Origin: Periplaneta americana
Lineage: Eukaryota; Arthropoda; Insecta; Blattodea; Blattidae
DNA: 64,000 bases
Reading direction: 5' to 3'
Assembly (NCBI RefSeq): GCF_040183065.1
Contig: NC_091117.1
Span: 121,664,226 to 121,728,225, forward strand
A program made the translations under genes and the position numbers. The notes beneath the pieces are model-generated. The model saw only the letters and a list, made by a program, of their open reading frames with translations, was not told the DNA's origin and made no database searches. Of the stretch, positions 1 to 10,547 are shown piece by piece; positions within the stretch are counted from its first letter, which is position 1, and each line of letters begins with the position of its first letter.

Positions 1-3000
1 GTTTTCTCAGTCCACTCCCTGTCTTCTTCTCAGTCCACTCTATGTCCTCTCAGTCCACTCCCTGTCTTCTCAGTCCACTCTATGTGTTTTTTAGTCCACT
101 ACGTCTTCTCAGTCCACTCTATGTCCTCTCAGTCCACTCTATGTCTTCTCAGTCCACTCTATGTCCTCTCAGTCCACTCCCTGTCTTCTCAGTTCACTCT
201 ATGTCCTCTCAGTCCACTCCCTGTCTTGTCAGTCCACTCTATGTCCTCTAAGTCCACACCCTGTCTTCTCAGTCCACTCTATGTCCTCTCAGTCCCCTCA
301 CTGTGTTCTCAGTCCACTCTATGACCTCTCAGTCCACTCTATGTTTTCTCAGTCCACTCCAGGTGTTCTCAGTCCACTCTATGTCCTCTCAGTCCACTCC
401 ATGTCCTCTCAGTCCACTCCCCGTCTTCTCAGTCCACACTAAGTCCTCTCAGTCCACTCCCTGTTTTCTCAGTCCACTCAATGTCTTCTCAGTCTACTCC
501 CTGACCTCTCAGCCCACTCATTGTCCTCTCAGTCCACTCTATGTCCTCTCAGTCCACGCCCTGACTTCTCAGTCCACTCTATGTCGTCTGAGTCCACTCC
601 CTGTCTTCTCAGTCCACTCTATGTCTTCACAGTCCACTCTGTGTTCTCTCAGTCCACTCTAAGTCCTCTCAGTCCACTCGCTGTCTTCTCAGTCCACACT
701 ATGCCCTCTTAGTCCACTCCCTGTGTTCTCAGTCCACTCTATGTCCTCTCAGTCCACTCCCTATCTTCTCAGTCCACTCTATATCCTCTCAGCCCACTCC
801 CTGTCTTCTCATTTCACTCTATGTTCTCTCAGTCCACTCCATGTCTTCTCAATCCACTCTATGTCCTTTAGTCCATTCTCTGTCCTCTCACTCCACTCCC
901 TGTATTTTTAGTCCACTCTATGTCCTCTTTGTCCACTCTGTGTTCTCTACGTCCACTCTATGTCCTCTCAGTCCACTCTCTGTCCTCTCAGTCTACTCTC
1001 TGTCCACTCAGTCCACTCTATGTCCTCTCAGTCCACTCTATGTCCTCTCAGTCTACTCTATGTCCTCTCTGTCCACTCCCTGTCTTCTCAGTCCACACCC
1101 TGTCCTCTCAGTCCACTTTATGTCCTCTCAGTCTACCCTATGTCTTCTCAGTCCACTCCCTGTCTTCTCAGTCCACTCTATGCCCTCTCAGTCCACTCCC
1201 TCTCTTCTCAGTCCACTCTATGTGTTTCTTAGTCCACTCCGTCTTCTCAGTCCACTCTATGTCCTCTCAGTCCACTCAATGTCCTCTCAGTCCACTCCCT
1301 GTTTTCTCAGTTCACTCTATGTCCTCTCAGTCCACTCTATGACCCCTTAGACCACTCTATGTCCTCTCAATCCACTCTCCGTCCTCTCAGTCCTCTCTAT
1401 GTCCTCTTAGTCCACTCTATATCCTTTCAGTCCACTCTATGTGCTCTCAGTCCACTCTCTGTCCTCTTAGTCCACTCTCAGTCATCTCTCTGTACTCTAA
1501 GTCCACTCTATGTCCTCTCAGTCCACTCTATATCCTCGCAGTCCACTCTCTGTCCTCTCAGTCCACTCTCTGTCCTCTCAGTCCACCCTCTGTCGTCTAA
1601 GTCCACTCTATGTGCTCTAAGTCCAGTCAGTGTCCTCTCAGTCTACTCTCTGTCCTCTCTGTCTACTCTGTGTGCTTTAAGTCCATTCTATGTCCTCTCA
1701 GTCCACTCTCTGTACTCTCAGTCTACTCTCTGTAATCTAAGTCCACTCTGTGTCCTCTCAGTCCACTCTGTGTGCTCTAAGTCCACTCTATGTGCTCTAT
1801 GTCCACTCTATGTCCTCTCAGTCCACTCTATGTGGTCTCACTCCACTCTCTGTTCTCTCAGTCCACTCTATGTCCTCTTAGTCCACTCTATATCCTTTCA
1901 GTCCACTGTCTGTTCTCTCAGTCCACTCTTTATGCTCTAAGTCCACTCTCTGTCCTCTCAGTCCACTCTATGTGCTCTAAGTCCACTCTATGTCCTCTCA
2001 GTCCACTCTATGTGCTCTCAGTCCACTCTCTGTCCTCTCAGTCCACTCTCAGTCATCTCTCTGTACTCTAAGTCCACTCTATGTCCTCTCAGTCCACTCT
2101 ATATCCTCGCAGTCCACTCTCTGTCCTCTCAGTCCACTCTCTGTCCTCTCAGTCCACCCTCTGTCGTCTAAGTCCACTCTATGTGCTCTAAGTCCAGTCA
2201 GTGTCCTCTCAGTCTACTCTCTGTCCTCTCTGTCTACTCTGTGTGCTTTAAGTCCATTCTATGTCCTCTCAGTCCACTCTCTGTACTCTCAGTCTACTCT
2301 CTGTAATCTAAGTCCACTCTGTGTCCTCTCAGTCCACTCTGTGTGCTCTAAGTCCACTCTATGTGCTCTATGTCCACTCTATGTCCTCTCAGTCCACTCT
2401 ATGTGGTCTCACTCCACTCTCTGTTCTCTCAGTCCACTCTATGTCCTCTTAGTCCACTCTATATCCTTTCAGTCCACTGTCTGTTCTCTCAGTCCACTCT
2501 TTATGCTCTAAGTCCACTCTCTGTCCTCTCAGTCCACTCTATGTGCTCTAAATCCACTCTATGTCCTCTCAGTCCACTCTATGTGCTCTCAGTCCACTCT
2601 CTGTTGTCTCAGTCCACTCTATGTGCTCTCTGTCCATTCTCTGTCAACTCAGTCCACTCTGTATGCTTTCAGTCCACTCCATGCCCTCTTAGTCCACTCT
2701 ATGTCCTCTTAGTCCACTCTCTGTCCTCTCAGTCCACTCTATGTCCGCTTAGTCCACTCTATATCTTCTCAGTCCACTCTATGTGCTCTAAATCCACTCT
2801 ATGTGCTCTCAGTCCACTCTATGTCCTCTCAGTGAACTCTATGTGCTCTAAGTCCACTCTATGTGCACTAAGTCCACTCTTTTTCCTCTCAGTCCCCTCT
2901 ATGTGCTCTAAGTCCGCTCTATGTCCTCTCAGTCCACTCTTTGTCCTCTCAGTCAACTGTATGTGCTCTCAGTCCACTCTGTGTCCTCTCAGTCGACTCT

Positions 3001-3990
3001 CTCTCATCTTTGTCCTATCTGGTTCTCTCAGTCCACTCACAGTCCAACCAGGCCTCTCTCTGTTCTCCCAGTCCACTGTCTGTACTGATATTCCACTCTC
3101 TGAATTCTTAGTCCACTCTATGTCCTCTTAGTCCACTCTATGTCCTCTCGGTCCACTCAATGTGCTCTCAGTCCACTCTCTGTTCTCTCAGTCTCTTCTA
3201 TGTGCTCTCAGTCCATTCTCTGTCATCAGAGTCCACTCTATGTTCTCTCAGTCCACTCAATGTTGTCTCAGGCCACTCCATATACTCTTAGTTCATTCTA
3301 TATCCTTTCAGTCCAGTCTGTGTCCTCTCAGTCCTCTCTATGTCCTCTTAGTCCACTCTATGTCCTCTTAGTCCACTCTATGTCCTCTCAGTCCTCTCTA
3401 TGTCCTCTTAGTCCACTCTATGTCCTCTCAGTCCACTCTATGTGCTCTAAATCCACTCTATATGCTCTCAGTCCACTCTATGTGCTCTCAGTCCACTCTA
3501 TGTGCTCTTAGTCCACTCTATGTGCTCTGAGCCCACTCTCTCTCTCCTCTCAGTCCTATCTGGTTCTTCTCTGTCCGCTCACAGTCCCACCAGTTCACTC
3601 TCTGAATTGTCACTCTACTCTATGTCCTCTCAGTCCACTCTATGTTCTGTCAGTCTACTCTTTCTTCTCCGTCCACTCTCTCTCTCTCATCTTAGTCCAA
3701 TGTGGTTCCTCTCAGTCCACTCTCTGTCCTCTGAGTCCATTTTCTGCCCACTGAGTCCCCTCTCTGAGTTTGGAGTCCTCTCTCTGTCCTCTCAGTCCAC
3801 TCTATGTGCACTCAGTCCACTCTCTGTCCTCTCTGTCCCATCTGCTTCCTCTCAGTTCACTCACAGTCAAACCAGTACTCTCTCTGTACTCATATTCCCT
3901 TGCCTGAATTCTTAGTCCACTTTATGTCCTCTCAGTCCACGCTCTATTCTTTCAGTCCATTCTCTGTCCTCTCAGTCCACTCTATGTGCT
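1..3990. repeat. 20-bp pyrimidine-rich satellite array
   Basis: A tandem array with unit AGTCCACTCTATGTCCTCTC (20 bp) and common variants such as CTGTCTTCTC and ATGTGCTCTA. About 200 units fill the region from the window edge to about 3990, becoming more degenerate after 3000, where units of irregular length appear. Because 20 bp is not a multiple of three and the unit has no stop in most frames, long open frames with a 20-residue Ser/Leu/Val-rich period occur in several frames; these are by-products. The strand is very poor in G. The left boundary lies outside the window. Confidence 0.95.
1435..2610. repeat. 571-bp higher-order duplication inside the 20-bp satellite
   Basis: The block beginning near 1435 recurs almost unchanged 571 bp downstream (from near 2006). 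Diagnostic variants such as the irregular CTCTCAGTCATCTCTCTGTA segment (about 1476 and 2047), TATATCCTCGCAG and the GTGGTCTCACTCC variant occur in the same order in both. 571 is not a multiple of 20 because each block contains the same irregular units. This is a recent block duplication, as expected from unequal exchange. Confidence 0.85.
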
Positions 3991-4544
3991 CTCAGTGTAT
4001 TTCCTTTCCTGTCATTGTGGATTATATGATCTGGTTTTGCAACAATTTACATTTCTGTCATACTCATACATATTTTTTGGAATTGCATTTATTCGGGGTT
4101 CGAACCCGGGTAATAATTTGTTTGTTGTACAGTTCTTTGCCGTACGGGTATCTTGAGCTGAAAGCATAGTGTCATTGCGACTCTGGTGTTCTGTCTGTAA
4201 ACTACGTCCACGATTTAATACAGTTACAACTTATTACCTTTTCAAATACATGATGGCAGCTTTTCTCTCATCGCTATCGCTAAGGAGTGTAGTGTTGGCT
4301 CCCATGCATACATGCTTAATTTGATTTACGTAGTAGCCTTGCGCGCGTCCGCCATGACAGTTCGCCTTGGCAACAGTTTATTGGATTATACCATGAAAGT
4401 AAGATAAGGAATTGGTCTCTCCGCAATAAATGTATCAGATTACTATTAATACCTTGGAGAATGCTGCTATTGCTGGTGAAGATGCCGTTGTTCCCGCTTT
4501 GATCTAGCAGCACTTGTTCCATCTACACTGGATTGAACGAGATA
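3991..4544. other. Intergenic sequence without recognised gene
   Basis: No convincing coding region. Around 4097-4113 there is GGGTTCGAACCCGGGT, which fits an RNA polymerase III B-box (GGTTCRANYCC) and may be the remnant of a tRNA-derived SINE; no A-box partner was seen. No Polinton sequence is recognisable here, so the pogo element at 4545-6970 does not sit between two halves of the Polinton in the present arrangement. Confidence 0.5.
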
Positions 4545-4555
4545 TGACAGCAGGC

Positions 4556-4598
4556 GGGCAAGTGTGCGCGCCTGATTCGAGTTTGCGTACACTTGCCC
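4556..4598. promoter_or_regulatory. Left-end transposase motif pair (inverted)
   Basis: GGGCAAGTGTGCGC (4556-4569) faces GCGTACACTTGCCC (4585-4598): one 14-bp motif in inverted orientation with 15 bp between. The same motif occurs at the right end (6747-6760 and 6946-6959) and in decayed form at 6725-6738. Repeated end motifs in pogo and Tc1 elements are usually transposase binding sites; that role is inferred. Confidence 0.6.
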
Positions 4599-4733
4599 TT
4601 CACCCGGCAGCTTATGCGATAAGACTAATTTTACTGCGCTTTTTCTCATAGATCTTATCTTACTCTTCCATTACCGTTTTATATACGGTAAAGATAATTG
4701 TTTGTATTTATTTCTTGTAGTTAAAGAAAAGAC

Positions 4734-6579
4734 ATGGGGAAGTATGAGAGGAAAACTGAAAAAACATGTCTCACACAAAGACAGTTTGATGAAGCAAAAC
4801 GACTGATTAATGAGAGAGCTAGCCAGAGGGCTGCTGCCAAGAAGGTCGGGTGCAGTGAAGCGACACTTCGAAAGAGGCTTAAGTTGGTGAGAATTATTCC
4901 AATAGGAACAATTATAAATTATTTAGGAGATAGAAAGTTAGAAAGTTAATAACATTTTTTTTTTTTTGTTTTCTTTCATTTAGGGTATCGTAGCTAGTTC
5001 AATGGGAAGGCACAGAAAGGTGTTTAATGAAGAGATGGAGGAACAACTGGTGAAACATGTTAAAGATCTGGAAGCTAGGTTTTATGGCATGACTAGGAAG
5101 ACGTTAATGAAAGTAGCTTATGAATCTGCAGTCCAGAACGGACTAGAGCACCGATTTAACACTGAATTGAAATTAGCGGGCAAAGATTGGGTGTACCGAT
5201 TTCTTGCAGACTGGGGTCTTTCTTTACGTACACCCGAGCAGTGCAGTTTAGGAAGGGCAATGGGATTTAACAAGGTGCAGGTTGACCGGTATTTTGAGAA
5301 CCTCAAGGAATGTTTGGGAAAGTACAAATTTCCTCCCCACAGATTGTTCAACATGGACGAGACCGGAGTGTCGGCTGTTCCTGATAAGACGGCTAAAGTC
5401 GTTGCTACAAAGGGAAAGAAGTCCATCAAGAAAGTAAAATCGGCTGAAAGAGGTCAAATAGTCACTGCTGTTTTTTGTGTAAACCCAACAGGGAACTTTA
5501 TACCACCTGCTTTGATTTTTCCTCGTAAGAGGAACAAACCGGAGCTCTATAACAACTCCCCTACAGGTTCTCTTGGACTTGTTAGCGAATCTGGATACAT
5601 GAATTCCGAACTGTTCCTTGTTTGGTTGGAACATTTTTCCAAGCATGTTAAATCTTCAGTGGATGATCCAGTCCTCTTGGTTCTTGATAACCATGTCTCA
5701 CATTGCTCGCTTTCAGCTGTGGAATTCTGCAGACAGCACAACATTGTCCTATTGACGTTGCCACCCCATGCTAGTCATATGCTTCAGCCATTAGATAAAG
5801 TAATATTTGCCCCATTCAAGAAATTCTATGCCCAAGAAGTAGAAAAATGGCTTTGTAGTAATCCTGGCAGAGCTATAACCCAGATGGAAGTGTCTGGTCT
5901 ATTTCGCGTAGCATTCCAGAGGGTGGCAACTGCTGGAAATGCTGTAGCGGCTTTTCGTGACACAGGCATTTATCCCTACAATCCACACGTGTTCAATGAT
6001 GATGATTTCTTACCATATGAGGTAACCAAAATCGACTTGCCAATTCCTGAATATCTCGATCAGTCAGCAACTAGTAACAGAGATGAAGATGTAGATAAAG
6101 AACAGGAAGAAAGAAAACAATTGAATATGAATAACCAAGAAACAAATGAGGGGTCAACTAATCAAACAGTTCAACCAACCAGTTCCATTAGTTTACCTCA
6201 AGTACCAATCACCAACATTCATCCCTTACCTAAATATGAGAATCTGAACAAAAGGAAAAGAACCAGTCAGCAATCAGAGATTTTAACATCGTGTCCGTAT
6301 AAAAACAATCTTGTGAAGAAGGAAAACTTGAAACAGGAGAAAGAAAAGAAGAAACAAGAAAGGCTGAAAGAAAGAACTCAAAAGCAGCTTTCAAAATCGA
6401 ATCCTCAAGTGTCCAAAATTACAAAAAGATGTAAAAAATATAAAGGAACCAAATCGAAAACTTTCACTGGACAACAGCTGACATTAGGGCCTAGCACATC
6501 TAGTGATAAACAAACTCCATCAGAGAAGACATACATCTGCCCTGGCTGTGGCGAATCCATTGAAGAAGACTGGGTATAG
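4734..6579 (+). CDS. Pogo/Tigger-like transposase, two exons, C-terminal PHD finger truncated by a stop codon
   Basis: Cut-and-paste transposase that would bind the element ends and act in the nucleus. Exon 1 is 4734-4886 (51 codons) and carries a psq/CENP-B-type helix-turn-helix (QRAAAKKVGCSEATLRKRLK). The intron is 4887-4983 (97 bp, GTGAGA donor, TTTCATTTAG acceptor, phase 0). Exon 2 is 4984-6579. The predicted product is 582 residues. The DDE_1 catalytic core is visible: MDETG (Asp about 176), LLVLDNHVSH (Asp about 286) and QPLD (Asp about 322), i.e. a DDD triad. The tail is Lys/Gln-rich and ends in the first half of a PHD finger (CPGCGES). An in-frame TAG at 6577-6579 interrupts it; the same frame stays open to a TAA at 6658-6660 and supplies the remaining zinc ligands (CNGCGEWWHELC, then CDVC). 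The core looks intact, so the stop is probably a recent single-base change. Readthrough is the alternative. Confidence 0.85.
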
Positions 6580-6959
6580 TGTAATGGGTGTGGCGAGTGG
6601 TGGCACGAGTTGTGCACGTCATATGAAGGACATGGAACATTTCTTTGTGATGTGTGTTAATAAGTTGTTGCAATATAGGCCTGCTGTAATTCAGTTAAAC
6701 TAAAGAAAACATACTTTAAAAAGTGCGCACAGTTAGCCGACATTCTGCGTACACTTACCCGCATATGTCGTCTAAGTGTTCGCATTCGCCAACTTGTCTA
6801 AACTTGTATGCCACAATAAATGATGATCACTATAGGCAGTTTTAACAATGCATAAATATTCTTAAACCTTCATTGTGTATGAACATCTACTTAATGTTAC
6901 AAAATAATAACAGACGACCACATTATGAGCGAATTAAAACTAAGTGCGCACACTTACCC

Positions 6960-7709
6960 TCCATTACCTTATAGGTTTTTAGAACTCCCTTTCCGAATTT
7001 CGGAGAAGATAAATAAGTAGGAGTTCTAGGCTTTTCACTTGTAATTTGCGCCCATAGTGGTTTAATAAAGGCTTCATACTTTTTACCTGTGCTTGATTTT
7101 GGCTTTTTTGTTGATGGATCATTATTTTGATAAATGGCATTGGACTCTATTAGTATTTCATGATATTTTAATATATCTTCTGATTTAGCCACGTTATCAG
7201 GGATATCTTTCTTAGTTAACAAAGTCAGTAGGCCATCTGTTGCCTCGTACGTTTTTCCGTTAATAATGAGATTATTATTATGTACCGAAATTTCAGATTG
7301 CCCTATATATATATAGTTTATTACCAACTGGTCTTATCTCAAACACAGGTTTATCTGTTTTATAATTTAAAAACTTTGTTATATTAGGATTTATATATGT
7401 AGTGGCATAATCCGTAATGGGGGGTGTCTGTGGTAACTCAAATAACCCCCCTTTCAAATGACGTTTCAATTGGTGTTGGTGGAATTTCAAGGTTATGATG
7501 AGCTACTGGAATTAACTCTGTGATAAGATTTTTATTTTGGTCAGTAACTTTTCCTACTTCTGTAGCTAGACGCCCAATAGCATCACTAATTGGCTGCTCT
7601 TTCTTCTTATTCAATTCATATTGTAATTGTGGTTGTTTCTTCCATTCCTTAAATCTATCTTTCAGCTCTTGTTTAAGCTTAAGTCGCTCTGTCGGAGACT
7701 TTGTTGCAT
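6960..7709 (-). pseudogene. Polinton DUF8207-like protein, multiply frameshifted
   Basis: Minus-strand gene starting near 7709 at a CATATAAATG motif like the other genes of the element. A charged region (about 7700-7480) is followed by LLTLLTKKDI and SSTGKKYEAFIKPLW, the signature of a structural or accessory protein common in insect and cnidarian Polintons (called DUF8207 in Pfam, from memory). Breaks: the ATG is out of frame with the conserved segment, the frame shifts at the C6 run at about 7445-7450, it shifts again in the TATATATATA run at about 7302-7313, and the 3' end is replaced at about 6960 by the pogo terminus. Two of the breaks lie in homopolymer or dinucleotide runs, so sequencing error should be excluded. 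The function is unknown. Confidence 0.7.
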
Positions 7710-7798
7710 TTATATGAATTATTTTTTAACATATCGTAGACCTAGACATATTCATGTTGACGTAACGTAAACCTAGACATATTCATGTTGACGTAACG

Positions 7799-8599
7799 TT
7801 ATTCTGGAATTATAAAGGATTTTATTTGGTTCCTATATTTTCCATTGTTGGGCAATCTAGATTTGTCAATAGTTATAAAGCCATGAGGTACGCTCCAACA
7901 TATATTACATAGCTCTTGAAATTTATCAAACGACATATCAGGACCAACAAACTCATCATATGCATGTTTAAGATTAATATTATCTGTTTTGAATAAACAC
8001 AAAAAGTTCATGTTATCCCTAATGAGCTGTTTTGGAATTTTAGAATACGTCTGACCTAGATAAAGCAAACAGATCCCCTTATGTCTACCTCTCAAACATA
8101 TCTCTCGTACGATATCTTGATTCTCTAATATCCAATCGTCTATAACAATTAAAGAGTACGGTTCGCAGTTATCTAACGATATCACATCGTCATCTTTTTC
8201 TATAAATGTTGCCATAGATTCACCCGCTTGTGCTTCAAAATCATAAAAAAATTGTCTTAATGTAATATATTTTTGTTGATCCAGACTTTTTGAGTAAATA
8301 TAATAATGATCAGGATCAATCCATCCATCTTTGAGAATAAAGTTGTCTACCGCTAACACGGTCTTCCCACAGCCTGATGCACCTACAAATAAAGCTCTCA
8401 TACATTTAGGACGTAGTTCTCCAGTTATTCTATAATCGCTATCTTTGTCTTCTGGAAGGTGCGTAACATCCCAACACACTGTGCGCAGCGCGAGGGCCGA
8501 AGGCAAGCATAGCTGATTGGTTGATGGCACGAAGCTTGAGCTGCTGTGCCCCGGTTCTTCGCTAACTTTTTTAGTTTTCTTATTGTTGGTTTTGATCAT
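7799..8599 (-). CDS. Polinton genome-packaging ATPase (FtsK/HerA family, A32-like)
   Basis: 266 residues, intact. It would drive ATP-dependent packaging of element DNA into capsids. The Walker A motif GASGCGKT is at residues 73-80, followed by a strand and helix. Walker B is LIVIDDW (about 150-156), and a sensor-like YLGQTYSKIPKQLIRDN segment follows. The length matches Polinton ATPases. The start at 8599 is chosen because it sits at the end of a palindrome shared with the divergent gene at 8616. The first 35 residues are Lys/Ser-rich and probably disordered. The reading frame is free of stops, in contrast to its neighbour at 6960-7709. Confidence 0.9.
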   Translation of the reverse strand: MIKTNNKKTKKVSEEPGHSSSSFVPSTNQLCLPSALALRTVCWDVTHLPEDKDSDYRITGELRPKCMRALFVGASGCGKTVLAVDNFILKDGWIDPDHYYIYSKSLDQQKYITLRQFFYDFEAQAGESMATFIEKDDDVISLDNCEPYSLIVIDDWILENQDIVREICLRGRHKGICLLYLGQTYSKIPKQLIRDNMNFLCLFKTDNINLKHAYDEFVGPDMSFDKFQELCNICWSVPHGFITIDKSRLPNNGKYRNQIKSFIIPE

Positions 8600-8618
8600 T
8601 TATTTACGTAAATAAATG
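8597..8618. promoter_or_regulatory. Perfect 22-bp palindrome carrying both divergent start codons
   Basis: The half-site is CATTTATTTAC, followed by its exact reverse complement. The outermost three bases on each side are the two start codons: the ATPase on minus begins at 8599 and the minor-capsid-like gene on plus at 8616. Each arm therefore reads AAATAAATG into its gene. Only 16 bp separate the two ATGs, so any promoter and 5' leader must be extremely short and shared. The wording resembles the TAAATG late promoters of poxviruses; function is inferred. Confidence 0.7.
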
Positions 8619-9278
8619 TATATTAAACTTGAAGGCACAACCTCTGAATTGAGTTTACGGCTATCTCACAATCACAATATAACCGCAGACGCAATATCCG
8701 TTATTGGATTCTACTCCACATTTCTAACACCTAATGTTAAAGAGGATACTATTTTAAAATACGGTACTCAGGACATTATTATTGATAAAGGACAGTATTC
8801 ATTCGATTCCCTTGTACAAACACTCTCTCACATTAAAGATCTAGAGATTAAAAAAGATGATATTTGTAATAAAGTTAGCATCTCCAACAAAGGAAAACAA
8901 GATTTTGATTTCACAAGCCTAGGTAAATTATTAGGGTTAACAAACAATGCAATCGTAAAACCAGGAGAAAAAATTATAGCTGATGGACCCCCAAACTTTA
9001 TTCCTTTTAATACCATTAATATAGAATACAACTTAGCTGCAAACACCGGTATCATCACAAAACATAGCGAGCATGAGCATAAAAGTAGTGGAATAATTGC
9101 AACGTTTAAACCAAATGTCTATTTTAAACAGTCCATCATTTACGAACCAGTTAATCCACTCATATTTCCAATTCATCATTTGACATTTAGAGATATTAGT
9201 GTTAAGATCATTGACGAAAATAATAAGTTGATTGATTTCGACAGTGCTAAAATTGAAGTTATATTATCAATAATATAA
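8616..9278 (+). CDS. Polinton minor capsid (penton-like, jelly-roll) protein
   Basis: 220 residues, intact. In Polintons the gene between the packaging ATPase and the major capsid gene encodes a short beta-rich minor capsid protein modelled as a single jelly roll. Here the product is rich in predicted strands (for example AISVIGFYSTF, NTINIEYNL, HHLTFRDISVKIID) with no membrane segment. The motif NGLTN-like LGKLLGL near residue 105 and the terminal VKIIDENNKLIDF strand are typical of the family as I remember it. The order ATPase / minor capsid / major capsid supports the call more than any catalytic motif. Confidence 0.75.
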   Translation: MYIKLEGTTSELSLRLSHNHNITADAISVIGFYSTFLTPNVKEDTILKYGTQDIIIDKGQYSFDSLVQTLSHIKDLEIKKDDICNKVSISNKGKQDFDFTSLGKLLGLTNNAIVKPGEKIIADGPPNFIPFNTINIEYNLAANTGIITKHSEHEHKSSGIIATFKPNVYFKQSIIYEPVNPLIFPIHHLTFRDISVKIIDENNKLIDFDSAKIEVILSII

Positions 9279-9298
9279 TCACACTTTTTTTTAATTCA

Positions 9299-9306
9299 TA
9301 TAAATG
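9299..9306 (+). promoter_or_regulatory. TATAAATG start motif of capsid gene
   Basis: TATAAATG, in which the last three bases are the start codon of the capsid gene. The same octamer occurs at the metalloproteinase start (10748-10755), and close variants occur at 8597-8618 and, on minus, at about 7709. It is probably a common promoter of the element. Confidence 0.5.
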
Positions 9307-10532
9307 AGTATCACAGCAATAGAAAAATATCAAACACAATTGTTTGGTGCAAACAAAAGAACCAAAGATAATATAAATAAACCATTAACTGTTACCGAAT
9401 TTGATTTGGATATTGGAGATGGTTTTTATCATCCAAGTAAGATGAGGGCTTATATGCAATTTGAACCTCATGGAAAGGCATCAAATGGCAACTTTGCTAA
9501 GGATGCACTTATAAAACTCGTAAACAACTTTTTCCCATGAATAGAGCACACCTTAGATCGTTTGGACAGCTTGTAGAAACTGTAGAAAGCCCAGCCCTTG
9601 TTTCTGATGTCCTTATTGATTTGAATATTCCGAAATCGGAAATTGAATTTTACAAAGGAGCCGGGTTTATCACAGACGATCGACTTAACTATGAAACTGG
9701 TAGAATTTACGAAGTTAGTTTCCCACTCGAGTACATATTTGGCTTTCTAAGATATAATAGAGACATCATGTTTAATCTTGGCTTAACAATCTCTTTCGAA
9801 CGGGCTTCTTCTGATGAAGCTTGCTTTTACAGATGGGATAAAAAGAAAGCAGACGGCACTGTTGTCGTGATGCCTCACGAGGGAAAAATTGTCATTAACG
9901 ATTTTAAAATAATAGTACCCATTGTTGAATATGAATCTAATTATACTGACGAAATGAAAGCAAAGCTGTATAAGAATCCTGTATTAAAATTGAACTATTT
10001 TGTTTTGAGTGTTCACGAGGAACATGGATTTAAGGCTAAGAATTTAAGAATTGACTTGACTACATCATTTAACAGTTTACAGTTCGATATGCCTGACGTA
10101 TGTATTATCCGTTTTCAAACTAACAGACCCAATGATCAACAAAGGGATTCGAGTGTATACAATCACTGTCAGTTAGCTAACTGGACGTTCAAAAATAGCA
10201 GAAATGAAGAGTTCCCATTTGAAAAACAACAGATGGATATTATGAAACACTGTTATCAAAATGCTTACGATACATATGTAGCTTTCAAACAAACGTGGGT
10301 GGGTAACTCCAATTTACGATGGGATATTGACAAGTTCATTACCGAACATTTCATGGGTATTATCAATATGACTAAACACAAAAATATTACTTTTACAGAC
10401 AGGACACAATTAGTTACTACTATGGACTTTGAGGCTAATGTACCAGACAATACAATTATCTATGCTCTCATGGGTGGTGAGAAAAATATTAAAATTGATA
10501 TGAAGAATAAAAAAGTTAGCGAAGATTTTTAA
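9304..10532 (+). pseudogene. Polinton major capsid protein (double jelly-roll), frameshifted
   Basis: Two open frames form one gene. The N-terminal part is 9304-9540 (78 residues, ends VNNFFP at a TGA); the remaining 331 residues are read in another frame from 9537 to 10532. The second part shows SFPLEYIFGFLRYN, ANWTFKNSRNEEFP and a C-terminal NTIIYALMGGEKN segment, which I recognise from major capsid proteins of arthropod Polintons. The shift sits at TTTTTCCCATGA (about 9529-9540), a homopolymer context. The total length (about 410 codons) is on the short side, so a small internal loss near the shift is possible. No capsid could form from this copy without translational recoding. Confidence 0.75.
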
Positions 10533-10547
10533 TATATAATAAATAGA

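Larger units (their letters stand above)
4545..6970 (+). mobile_element. Pogo/Tigger-type DNA transposon (Tc1/mariner superfamily)
   Basis: The element encloses a CENP-B/DDE_1-type transposase. Its ends are marked by matching inverted motifs: GGGCAAGTGTGCGC at 4556-4569 and GCGCACACTTACCC at 6946-6959. Internal copies are GCGTACACTTGCCC (4585-4598) and GCGTACACTTACCC (6747-6760). TA dinucleotides lie just outside both ends, as expected for this superfamily, but the exact termini are uncertain by about 15 bp. On the right the element has landed in the 3' part of a Polinton gene read on the minus strand: that frame becomes transposon sequence at about 6960. Confidence 0.75.

Noticed and set aside
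1-4169. Many long Ser/Leu/Val/Pro-rich open frames
   Set aside because: They follow the 20-bp satellite unit, occur in several frames with the same 20-residue period, and have no start context, domain or splice structure.
4316-4649. Minus frames left of the pogo element as the missing other half of the Polinton
   Set aside because: Translations show no Polinton motif and contain stops; no support.
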